From positions 6,324,001-6,388,000 of the forward strand of contig JANFAH010000002.1 in assembly GCA_024663395.1 (NCBI GenBank): a DNA stretch of 64,000 nucleotides, written 5' to 3'. The stretch comes from Pisolithus tinctorius. Taxonomy: Eukaryota > Basidiomycota > Agaricomycetes > Boletales > Pisolithaceae. A program made the translations under genes and the position numbers. The first letter of the stretch is position 1. Each line of letters begins with the position of its first letter. The notes below the pieces were generated by a model. The model was not told the origin of the DNA. It saw only the letters and a program-made list of their open reading frames with translations, and made no database searches. Shown in pieces: positions 44,599-54,074 of this stretch.

Positions 44599-45312
44599 TG
44601 TCACAACTGTGTGTTCATCATAGGTCTTTGCTCACTCCACAACCTTTTCCGCCAGTCATCTGCTCACTCCGCACCAACTCCGCCCAACTTCTGTTGGTTG
44701 CAAACCATCTCCACTCCGACTGCTGTCAGACTTGTGTTGCTCTCTTACCGGACCGAGTGGTCTGTCCTCTGAGGGGTCATGTGACTACCTTTGCAGTCAG
44801 GTACTCCGCAGCGCACTCACTGCATGGTCCAGTGCCTGGACCATTTCCTTTTCTGGATGTTCTGTGTTACCCATTCATATGTCCTCTGTCTACCCTTCAT
44901 TTGTCGTCCAGGAAATTTTACTTGAAAATTTATGAGTCTCTGTATGTCAGTTCTGATTCCGATTACTGTACCTCCATAGCAGTATAAAAGGATGTACAGT
45001 ACTCTGCTGTTCTTCAGTACAAATATCAACTTAGTTCCTACTCCCTCTGATTCTGTCTTCTGCCTGTTGGAGTTACCTCCGACACTCCATCTGTACTCTC
45101 CCTCTGAAATACAAGGGCTGAGATCATGCAAGGGGGTAGCGCACGAGCTAAACCCGATGCCCTCACTCCGCTCTGCCTTTGTCTCAGCGGACTTCATTCC
45201 TGCCACCACACCACTAGTCAGAGTTTTGTTCTTCCCTGTCAGACTTGCTTCTGAACCACTCTCTAGACCTTGTATAGTGTCGGAGTTGGTCGGAGTAGGC
45301 CCAGACTTGACA
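44599..45312 (+). mobile_element. Solo LTR-A copy A4, 714 bp, TSD ACTAC
   Basis: Starts TGTCACAACTG and ends CCAGACTTGACA. Perfect 5 bp duplications ACTAC lie at 44594-44598 and 45313-45317. TATAAAAGG near 44984 gives orientation. It keeps more CpG than A3/A5, so it is a separate, later insertion in the FB2 centre. Confidence 0.88.
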
Positions 45313-45317
45313 ACTAC

Positions 45318-45795
45318 CACTGACTACAAAAAGTGTAGTGTCGAGAGGCAGTGGTAAGGTCACATGACAACAGATCACATGATAGGGGGTCACATGTTTT
45401 GGTCACATGACTGATGACTTAATGGTCACATGACCTGAAGGTGACCCAGGTGTGACACCATCTTGGTCACATGATATAGTTGTCATGTGACCTCTGCACC
45501 ACAATCCATGGTCATGTGATGTGGTACCTTAGGTCACAGTAAAGGTCTATCATGTGAAAAGACTCACATGATCCAGCACCCCAGGTCATGCCAAAAAGGT
45601 GTCATGTGACTTCAATCATGTGATCCGGAGCTTTGGCTCACCACAAAGGGTTGTCACATGACCTGAATCACATGATCCGGAGCCTTGGCTCACAACAAAG
45701 GTCTGTCACATGGTGACATGAATCTTGGGTCATGTGATATCACATGACTGTAGTCACTTTGTTTTCAACACAATAAACCTTGCACGTGACTAAGC
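45318..45795. repeat. CACATG/CATGTG cluster of FB2
   Basis: I count 17 CACATG or CATGTG hexamers plus one intact CACGTGAC within about 430 bp, most extended to (G/A)TCACATGA or TCATGTGA(C/T), in both orientations. A comparable cluster interrupts FB1 (29157-29426 plus 30100-30285). Units such as TCACATGATCCGGAGC..TTGGCTCAC recur, so part of the cluster arose by tandem duplication. Confidence 0.75.
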
Positions 45796-46436
45796 TGCCC
45801 CTGAGTGCATGCTTCCCCACATGGTAGCTGTGCTGCAACATTACTCATGTCACCACACATTCAATTCTCCATATATTGGTCCGTACTTTGTTGGGTAGGC
45901 CAGTCTATAGGGTATCTACATCATGTCCGAAAATCAACCAATCAACCTTTCTAGTTAATGAGTGATAACAGGAATGAAAAATGCCAGAAAACATCTCACC
46001 ATCTCTCCCTCACTGGGTGGATGCCATATTTAATACATTGGCTGCATTCCCCATGTTGGCCTCCACCTATGGACAGGGTTTCAGGGCGGTCCATTGGGAA
46101 TTGAGTGAACAGGAAGCCAATTACACATCCCAGATGCATGGGAAAACCCCAAACAGCACAAATAAAATAGTGGAGATTTCAAAAACATATCAAAAGCATG
46201 TCATTGCTGACCGCCCAGTGGGGCTATGACTACTAAAATTGAGGTGTGGCATCAGGAGGCATGCCCCATCATACTGACATCATGTGCCTTGCTCAGAAAT
46301 GCAAATGGGCACATCTGGTGAACAGGTCTACTAGTGATTTATAGCTTTGTGATGATTATCACAAAGTGTACCTTTGGACCATTTCGCATTTCTGACACTG
46401 TGAGGGGATGCTACAGCAAGGCACATGATGTCTCCA
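45796..46436. repeat. FB2 core, right part
   Basis: Matches 30290-30960 of FB1 through the AACCAATCAA block, GATAACAGGAATG and a short open stretch ending NKIVEISKTYQKH. Outer end contains GTGCCTTGC and its inverse around 46280-46425, forming a local inverted repeat as in FB1. Confidence 0.6.
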
Positions 46437-46955
46437 GCATGCCATGGAGAATCCCCAGCAGGCCATGGAGAATCTCCAACATGACATGGGGAATCAACAG
46501 CCAGCCATGGAGAATCTCCAGCATGACATGGAGAATCTCCATCATGACATGGAGAATCTCTGGCATGACATGGAGAATCTCCAGCATGACATGGAGAATC
46601 TCCAGCATGACATGGAGAATCAACAGCCAGCCATGGAGAATCTCCATCATGACATGGAGAATCTCTGGCATGACATGGAGAATCCCCAGGGGCCATGGAG
46701 AATCTCCAACATGACATGGAGAATCCCCAGTGGGCTGCATTAGGAAAACAAAACTTTTTCTAAGTGGTCTAATAGTCTACACTGCATCTATTGATGTCTT
46801 GGTATTTGCAGCACTTTAGTGCTCATTGTCTAACATCATCTAATTCATGCTGTCTTACTGACACACTTTTTTTTCTGTGGTCCTAATGTGGTCTGTAAGT
46901 GACTTATTGATATCTTCATGCCACTATATTACTGTAACTCTTGATTCATAGTACT

Positions 46956-47674
46956 TGTCACAACCATGCATTTACTCTAAGTCCCTACTCCTCTGCTCAT
47001 TCACACTCTCTGCACCAACTCTGCCTGCACTCTACCATTTACAAGTCTCCTCCACTGTGCCTTCTGTTGGACTTGTACTGGTCTCTCATCAGACCATGCA
47101 GACCATCCTCCAAGAGGTCATGTGACCATCTTTCAGACTTCTTGTTGACAGTGCACAGTCAGGTACTCTGCAGCATGTGCACCACATGGTCCAGCACCTG
47201 GACTGTTTCCTTTTTGGCTTGTTCTGTGTTACCTGTCATATGTTCTCCATCTTCCCTTCATTCATCATCCAGGAAGTTGTTACTTGAAAACTTATGAGTC
47301 TCCATATGTCAGTCCTGATTCCAGTTACTGTACCTCCATAGCAGCATCAAAGCATGTACAGTACTCCACTGTTCTTCAGTATGAATATCACCAAAGTTCC
47401 TACTCCATCTCTCTCCATCTTCTGTCTGTCAGAGTTATCTCCAAACATCTGTCTGGTCTCTTCCTCTGAAATATGAGGGCTGACATTGTGCAAGGGGGTA
47501 GTGCACAAGCTAAACCCAACACCCTCACTCTGCTCCATTTCTGCCTCAGCTGACTTTGTCCCTGCCAATCCTCCACTAGTCAGAGTTCCATTCATCTGTG
47601 TCAGACTTGCTTCCACACCTCTCTCCAGACCTGGTTAAGTGTCAGAGTTGGTCAGAGTAGGCTCAGACTTGACA
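46956..47674 (+). mobile_element. LTR-A copy A5 in right arm of FB2, 719 bp, TSD GTACT
   Basis: Starts TGTCACAACCATG and ends GCTCAGACTTGACA. Duplications GTACT lie at 46951-46955 and 47675-47679, the reverse complement of those around A3. Mirror image of A3. Confidence 0.88.
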
Positions 47675-47834
47675 GTACTCTATAGAACCATATGTGCCTT
47701 GCTTAATTCACTTGCTCTATATGTTCCTTGGCATCCATTCCACTTATACATCTACCTTTCTGAGATAAGCTGTGATTAGAACAGTTAGAACAACCACTGT
47801 TTTCCTGATGCATGGAGAATCCCCACCAGGACAT

Positions 47835-48210
47835 GGCCTGGGAAAGTGGGTCTATTTAGCCTGGGGAAAACCCAGGTTCACCCTGGAAAGGGGTCTATTT
47901 AGCCTATGGGAAGCCCATGTTCTGCCTGGAAAGCAGGTCTATTTACCCTGGGGAAAACCCAGGTCAGCCTAGAATGTAGGTCTGGGGAAAGCCCAGGTTC
48001 ACCCTGGAGAGCAGGTCTATTTAGCCTGGGGAAAACCCAGGTTCACCTGGAAAGCAGGTCTATTTAGCCTGGGGAAAGCCCAGGTTCACCTGGAAAGCAG
48101 GTCTATTTAGCCAGGGGAAATCCCAGGATCAACCTGGAAAGCAAGTCTATTTAGCCTGGGGAAAGCCCAGGATCAACCTGGAAAGGGGGTCTATTTAGCC
48201 TGGAGAAAGT
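47835..48210 (-). repeat. Subterminal ~43 bp array in the right arm of FB2
   Basis: Inverse of the 42500-42870 array, with the same unit order as far as compared. Confidence 0.75.
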
Positions 48211-48460
48211 CCAATTTGGACCCCAGCTATCCTTTCATTTGATGTATAATATATATATATTATGGAGAAAGTGTTTTCTCCAACCATATTAAATTGCTGC
48301 CCTGGAGAATCTCCAGCTAGGGAACAGAGAATCTCCAGGAATGGTGGTGGAGAATCCCCAAAAGTTGGGAATTCCCAACAAAATGACACCTATTAGGTTA
48401 ATACTTATATCAAAATCTCCAGACCTAATAGGTCTCCAAGGGGGGTTGACTCAAGCGGAG

Positions 48461-48734
48461 CCGCTCAAGTCTGGGGTTCCAGGACTTGAGCTAGCAGACT
48501 AAATACTACAAGGAAACAGACCATGAGGCATCTGCATGTAATGAGGCAACTACACTATTGGTTGAACAACAGCAACATATGTCCTAGGCATGTAACGAGC
48601 TAATAATGCCAATGGTGGAACTTGTGAGCCATTGGATCAAAGGGAAGATTGCTTTAAAAGGAAAGATAGTCCAACAGATCAGACACAAGGTAATTGTACA
48701 GTGAAAAGAGAGAAAACAGGGGTGAAATGTAACA
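48461..48734 (-). mobile_element. Truncated LTR-G joined to the right end of FB2
   Basis: Reverse complement of the first ~270 bp of LTR-G: it ends GGGGTGAAATGTAACA (the LTR start read backwards) and includes CTCAAGTCTGGGGTTCC and GGACTTGAGCT. The other LTR half is missing, replaced by FB2. The insertion point on its intact side lies inside a Tc1/mariner transposase relic. Confidence 0.7.
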
Positions 48735-49240
48735 TCTTTGGCTTGTTTACTAGTATGTTTGCAGTCATTATCCTGCTGGAAGATGATCTCATCAGCAGTT
48801 TTACCCCACCACTCCAGGCTATTCTGCAATTCATCCTCCAAAATTCAAATGTAGAGGTCAGCATCCATCCTCCCCTCAATCTTGCATGCATATCCAGTGC
48901 AATTGCAGCTCATACACCCCCTCATCATCAAGTTCCCCCCCACACTTGACTGTACCCTGCACCAACCTCACACTAAACCCCTCCCCTGCCTTCTTCCAAG
49001 CCCACTTCTTCCCATCTGACCACAGGTGATTAATCTTAGTCTTATCTGACCCTATAACCTGCTTCCAGCCCTCCAGAGTCTAGTCTTTAGGGGCAATAGT
49101 AAAGTCCATCCTTGCCTTCTCATGCTGAGCCTTTGAACAATAGCAACACATGTCAAGCACAAGGCAAGAGTCAGAATTGCTACTGTGGAGATAAGGAGCC
49201 AGCATAACAGTGAGAAGATGCAGAGATAATGGTCCATTGA
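48735..49240 (-). pseudogene. Tc1/mariner transposase relic (DDE region)
   Basis: On the reverse strand, pieces in different frames give GWKQVIGSDKTKINHLWSDG (near 49075-49010), KWAWKKAGEG (near 49005-48975) and DELQNSLEWWGKTADEIIFQ followed by QDNDCKHTSKQAKD (near 48840-48738). This is the order seen in fungal Tc1/mariner transposases: first Asp in GSD, second in QQDND. The third acidic residue should follow but is cut off by LTR-G. Frameshifts show the copy is dead. It might derive from the family that mobilised the Tc1-ended palindrome, but there is no direct evidence. Confidence 0.7.
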
Positions 49241-49929
49241 ATCAACATGCAGTAAAAATGACAGAAGACAAGGCTGAAACCTAGCAGTTTTTGGTTAATT
49301 TCCTGCATTAGCAAAACAGCTTTTTTTCCAGTGTCACACAGCAGCACAGGGCACCCTAAAACATGCAATATCAATCAAAATAACATATATAGTGCAATGC
49401 TAATGATGCAGGCAGGCTATCTAACATATATAGATTCCAATTAAAATATACTTGTGCTTTGAAATGCAGTATTTTAGTGTGCTGTGGTCACTGGACAATG
49501 GGGGACCTTTATGTGGCACTGTGGTACCTGTAGGTGGCCATTCAGCACTGCACAGCAACTTTGGGTTTTACTGATGTGATGTTGTTCATCAGAAAGTTAT
49601 TGTACACAACATTATGCAGACCATTCACTGCCTGACTCTTCACTGCCTAACCTACTCCTGTTCTACCTGTTGAGGGTAAAAGAAAACTAGACAAATAAAA
49701 CTAGATACAGGGTGAACACAGTAAAAAGGATATATGCATTTGTGCCCCTAGCTCAGTTGTGCACAGCTAGCAACAACATCTGAGGTGATGGCTTTACAGT
49801 ATGAAAGTAAACACCATATGTATAACAATGCTTGAAATTCTGGGTGTTGAACCCATTATACACTACAAAAGCAGTCTCATTTGTGAGATACAGGAGCCAA
49901 ATCCAACAGAAGGATATGTGACCCCATGT
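49241..49929. other. Spacer, nothing recognised
   Basis: Low-CpG DNA without a convincing frame or repeat end. Confidence 0.3.
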
Positions 49930-50455
49930 AGTCCATTTAGTCACAACATATAGGTAGCCTGTGTGCCAAAATGCCAACACTTATATAGACCCCATGATGG
50001 GCCCATCTAAACAGATTAGCCCAGACACATGGACAGGCCTGAGGGCCTATAGTGAGAGCAACATATGTATGGGCCCATAAGCACAATTCCACAACATATG
50101 GGAGGGCCTGTGGAGGGTAAGGATGCTGCAACATATAGATGGGCCTGTGACCAAGCAAGTATGCTGAGCTACTGTAAGACATGGATGGGCCCATCCATGG
50201 TAGGGTGCACCCCAGTCACAATATCAGGACAGGCCCACCTATTGTATCATGAAGAAGGTCACAACATATGGACAGGCCTGCCTGTCATATGCTTTATAGG
50301 CTCACAACATAAAGAGGGGCCCCTCTATGATAGATTACAGAGTTGGCAACACATGGAAGGGCCTGTCTTTGGGATAATATACCCTTGTCACAACATATAG
50401 ATGGCCCTGTCCATAGCAAGATGTATGCCTGTTGCAACATAAGGATGGGCCCATC
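49930..50455. repeat. Degenerate minisatellite, left part
   Basis: Irregular units of about 45-60 bp built on CACAACATATAGATGGGCCC(ATC). The same repeat resumes at 59108 after the Ty3 element, whose target duplication CCATC lies inside the GGGCCCATC motif. Confidence 0.65.
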
Positions 50456-50905
50456 TGTTACATTTCACCCCTATTTTTCCTCTTCACTGTACATTTTACT
50501 CATGTCTGATCCATTGGACATGTTTTCCTTTTAGAGCCATCTTCTCATTGATCCAACAGCTCTCTACTTCCACCACTAGCATTACATTCTCATAACATGC
50601 TTAGGACATGTGCCATCGTTGTTCAACCAATGGTGTAGTTAGCTCATTACATGTGGACACCTCATGGTCCATTCTCTTGTAGTATTTAGACTGCCAGCTC
50701 AAGTCTTGGAACCCCAGACTTGAGCTGCTCAGTCATATGCAGCATTCCTCAGAACTTCGCCCTCAGTGTCCCTAACCCGGACCACTCTTACCGGCATTGC
50801 CTTAAATCCTTCGTAGTTTACAAAGGTTACTGCAGCTGTTGCTCAGTGGAAACCTTAGACTGCGTTTGAGCTCTCCCTACATCTTGACTTCGGTCAAGTG
50901 TAACA
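50456..50905 (+). mobile_element. 5' LTR-G of the Ty3 element, 450 bp
   Basis: Starts TGTTACATTTCACCCC and ends GGTCAAGTGTAACA. Preceded by the 5 bp target copy CCATC (50451-50455). Same length as the 3' LTR with only scattered transitions between them, most at CpG. No clear tRNA primer-binding site follows; the next bases are AAAGCTCAAGTCTCC. Confidence 0.9.
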
Positions 50906-50991
50906 AAAGCTCAAGTCTCCAGCCTTTGGCCAAATCAGTCACTGTTTAGTGCACCACCACAAACCCCTGAAACAACCGACATTGGGCACCA

Positions 50992-52107
50992 TTGCGACCC
51001 ACTCATGAAGAATCATCATCTGATGAAGAACAGGAGAGCACTGTCACAGACACCTCCTCCAATGAACCTGAACAACTGGATAGAGGCTTTACCTCTGATA
51101 TCCTCTTGAACCTCTTCACCCAATCCCTTGCATCACTTGGTACTCCTGTCCCACCAGTACCTGCCACCACATTTCCTACACCCCTGACCCCACCTCAGAA
51201 TACAATGTCCAGTTCATCGTCGAAGGGAGTGACTGCCACTACTGGAGTCAAACCCACGGAATTGAAGATCAGTGCTCCATCTGATTTTGATGGAGACCAG
51301 AAGAATGCCATGAGCTGGCTGTACTCCATACAGACCTACCTATTGGTAAACGAAGAATTATATGACACAGACACCAAAAAGGTAGTCTATGCACTGTCAT
51401 ACATGAAGAAGGGTGTCACCCGTTCCTGGGCTGCCACCTTCCAGAAGGTATCTCTGGAAAAGAACCCCCTGAGTTTTGGCACCTTCGCCAATTTTACCAA
51501 ACACTTCAAAGAATCATTCACCTCTGCTGATACTGCAGGTACTGCAATCACCAAGCTGCATACCCTGAAACAAAAGGAATCAGTGGAACAATACATCACT
51601 GATTTCCGAACCGCTGCTGCCGACTCTACCATCATGGAAGACATTGCCTTGATCAAGTTCTTTTCACAAGGACTCAAACCTTTCATTGCAAACTGAATCC
51701 ACATGATGGAAACCACCCCCACCAAGATCGAAGGGTGGTACACCCAGGCACAAAAGTTTGATGCCAAATGGAGGACAGTAAATGAAATCTTGGGAAGAAA
51801 AGAGAAGAAGACGTTCCACCCCAGGAACAGTTTTACTGAAGAAAAAGATCCAAATGCCATGGATGTGGATGGAGTGAGACTCTCCAAGGAAGAAAGAGAC
51901 CGTCACATCAAAGAAGGAAGGTGTTTCAGTTGTGGAAACAAAGGACATCTCTCTCGAGAATGTCCAGACAAGGGGAAAACTCCCCAAAAGAAAGTGAAGA
52001 AGATCTGCAAAATTGTAGAAGTCAAAGAAAGCGATGATGAAGAAAAAGTCGCTGGTCCTTCCATCGCCTTCGTAAACATTGCTAGGGCTCTTGGAAAGGA
52101 TTTTTGA
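50992..52107 (+). pseudogene. Ty3-type Gag with CCHC zinc knuckle
   Basis: Gag packages element RNA in virus-like particles. The frame has an acidic N-terminus, a capsid-like region (FDGDQKNAMSWLYSIQTYL, VEQYITDFRTAAADS), a TGA at 51694 followed by the same frame (IHMMETTPTKIEGWY), and a zinc knuckle CFSCGNKGHLSREC (51924-51965). The first in-frame ATG of the conserved part is at 51205; an upstream start is possible. The frame ends at TGA 52105, where Pol continues in the -1 frame around a run of five T. The 51694 TGA fits CGA decay. Confidence 0.85.
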
Positions 52108-52264
52108 ACAGGAACTCTGCGTTGATGCCAGATGTTCCCCAAACTAAGGACAGTCTTGTTTCTGTTGCACCTGTACTTGTAATGTCTACACCGGAACATA
52201 CTATGCAGATCCCCATTTCTCTTTTTACATCAGAAACAACTTCGAAAGTCATCAACACTACCGC

Positions 52265-54074
52265 TGTGAGTCAAAGTGAGGTTCAGTGGTGGAAACCAAC
52301 CAAAACCAACACAAAAGACAATGAAAGCGAGTGGTGGTGTGCCTATGCGGTACCTAGATGGTGGAACCTGTTCTTTGGGAGGTTTTTTTGCGAACTACAA
52401 CACTCAAAGATGAGTGCTGAGGGTTGGGGGTGCTCCTGACGAAGAAGGAGCAGGAATGCGAGAGGAAGCGACGGAGTAGACTGCTGTCAGCCTACAGAAG
52501 GGTGGATGACGACTTAATTCGATGCCCTGAGCTGCACTGAGCTCAGGGAGGACTTGGAGCGAAGTAGATTGATGATAGACGATAATAAGCGAAGTAGACG
52601 ATAGTTAGACCCTTAATAAAGTCTCAACTATTGAAGCTGCTGAATGATTTACTGAATGATAATAAATTGCGAGCAAGAGGGGCTCTCTGATGTCTCTTTT
52701 CTTTTGCTACCTAAGTACAGTGATTTATATACAGCACAGGGGCGTTGCCTATGGAAAGCAAGGTGCAAACACTTGGTAAGTGATTGGTAACTGATGAGTA
52801 AGGAATGTAAGCGGTGGGTAATCGTCTTAGAAAGCATTGGTGAGCATTGGTAAGGATAAGTAAGCCAAAAAGCGAAGAATCAGTAAGCAAGGGCAAAAGA
52901 TTGGTAAGTATTGGCAATAGGTGAGTCAAGGACAATCAGAATGTCAAAGTATGAGTCAAGTAATGTCAGAAACTGGGAAAGTGCACTGGAATCGCATTAG
53001 GGGGAGGCTGTGCATGTCACATCTTGAAGAGATCGCCTCTGGGCCAAAGTGGGATGACAGAGAGGCAGCGCTGATCTGATGCCGATATAGTACATCCAAA
53101 AGCGGACAGGGTGAGTCAGATGTCAACAGGGGTCAAGCTTTGGGGGTCTGTGGGGTGACAGGAGCATAGGGGATCGCAACTTTCCCCCCCTTACTGTCCT
53201 CTCGGTGAAGCAAATAAAAACTTCATGAATGAGGCTCTGTTGGAAGAGAGGATGAAGGGGGAGCGTCTTCTGCTGTATCTTGCAATAAGGAGGCAAGATG
53301 TGCATCATACTCGTCATGGATGCGATCAGGGAGAGTGGAGAACAGTAGATTATACTGTAGCTGTCGCAATTTTGGAAGAATGATAGATGAGACTGGTATG
53401 AAGACGTTGCAGGGAGCAGGGAGGAAGGATCCATATGCTTCTTGGACTGGAGAGACTGAAACGACCACATAAGACCTTTCCAAGCGAATGACAGACCTGA
53501 GGCGACCAAAGAATGTCCTCCTAGAGGTCATACTGACAAAAAGAACACGCTGTCCAAGCTGGATGGGCTGAGAGGGGGCAGACGAGGGTGGGATGTACCA
53601 GGATGCTTCAGGACGGAAGCTAGTAGGAACTCCTGGTAGATATATGTAGCCATGGTCCCTAGCAAAGGGGACAAGCGAAATGATTGATGTGGAGGCGGCC
53701 ATATCAGAAGAATTAGCGAAATGAGCGTCTTTTGGAGGGAGTGCTGTAGAAACGTGTGGAGTGCGCAAATCCTTTCCAATTTTGGAAGGTAGGATCACGT
53801 GGCTGAGTACTACAAGCGAGTGTGGGAATGGTTTCGGTGTCTGCAGAATTGGCGGAGATATGTCGAAAACCGGAATGCCGTACACGGGCGCTTAAGAACT
53901 TTATTGGCGCTTAGCTCGCTTCCTCCTTTTTCTTTGGCATTGACAACTCGTTCTTGTGCGAGGGATGACTGCCGACATTTCTGGCTGTCCTTCTTCGCAT
54001 GAGGGCTATGGTCTTCATCTCCATTCATCAGCTACATCCATGTCCACCTCACCAAACACCTTTGGTGTGTGACA
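52265..54074 (-). mobile_element. Long LTR-D copy D2, 1810 bp, inserted in the Ty3 protease, TSD CCGC
   Basis: Forward-strand ends are TGTGAGTCAAAG and GGTGTGTGACA; the 4 bp CCGC flanks it (52261-52264 and 54075-54078). It aligns in inverse orientation with D1 throughout. A reverse-strand TATA box (TGTATATAAATC, near 52730) separates a ~1.3 kb U3-like part containing an intact 220-codon ORF from the rest. It retains many CpG sites and is clearly younger than D1. No body genes are attached. Confidence 0.8.
53223..53885 (-). CDS. LTR-internal ORF of family D, 220 codons, function unknown
   Basis: The frame starts with MYGIPVFDISPPI, contains SHVILPSKIG, VPFARDHGYIYLPGVPTSF, RVLFVSMTSRRTFFGRL and VSPVQEAYGSFLPAPC, and ends in an acidic Ser/Pro tail. 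No membrane helix, signal peptide or known motif was seen. An upstream frame (54028 down to about 53880) encodes a charged stretch starting MNGDEDHSPHAKK. The D1 copy keeps the same protein text but is broken. The upstream frame may join by a frameshift or intron, so the real N-terminus is unsure. Lies in the U3-like part of the LTR, upstream of its TATA box and in the same direction. Confidence 0.5.
   Translation of the reverse strand: MYGIPVFDISPPILQTPKPFPHSLVVLSHVILPSKIGKDLRTPHVSTALPPKDAHFANSSDMAASTSIISLVPFARDHGYIYLPGVPTSFRPEASWYIPPSSAPSQPIQLGQRVLFVSMTSRRTFFGRLRSVIRLERSYVVVSVSPVQEAYGSFLPAPCNVFIPVSSIILPKLRQLQYNLLFSTLPDRIHDEYDAHLASLLQDTAEDAPPSSSLPTEPHS

Larger units (their letters stand above)
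42253..48457. mobile_element. FB2: 6.2 kb foldback-like element with ~2 kb matching arms
   Basis: The left end is CACTTCAGTCAACCCCCC. The right end is inverted but altered in its last 10 bp (GTTGACTCAAGCG). Arms 42253 to about 44300 and about 46435 to 48457 appear identical in all stretches compared, apart from at least one 21 bp unit and the outer end. Each arm contains the ACCTATTAGGT hairpin, a ~43 bp subterminal array, a solo LTR-A with its target duplication, and a 21 bp array. The centre (44340-46435) carries the core shared with FB1, another LTR-A and a CACATG cluster. No target duplication can be read because the right end abuts a truncated LTR-G. Confidence 0.85.

Noticed and set aside
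43979..46738. CRISPR-like appearance of regular repeats and spacers in the 21 bp arrays
   Set aside because: Units are too short, linkers are a small set of variants, and the genome is eukaryotic.
52100..52112. Programmed -1 frameshift site between Gag and Pol
   Set aside because: The run of five T does not form a standard slippery heptamer in the Gag frame, and a simple indel in a decayed copy explains it equally well.
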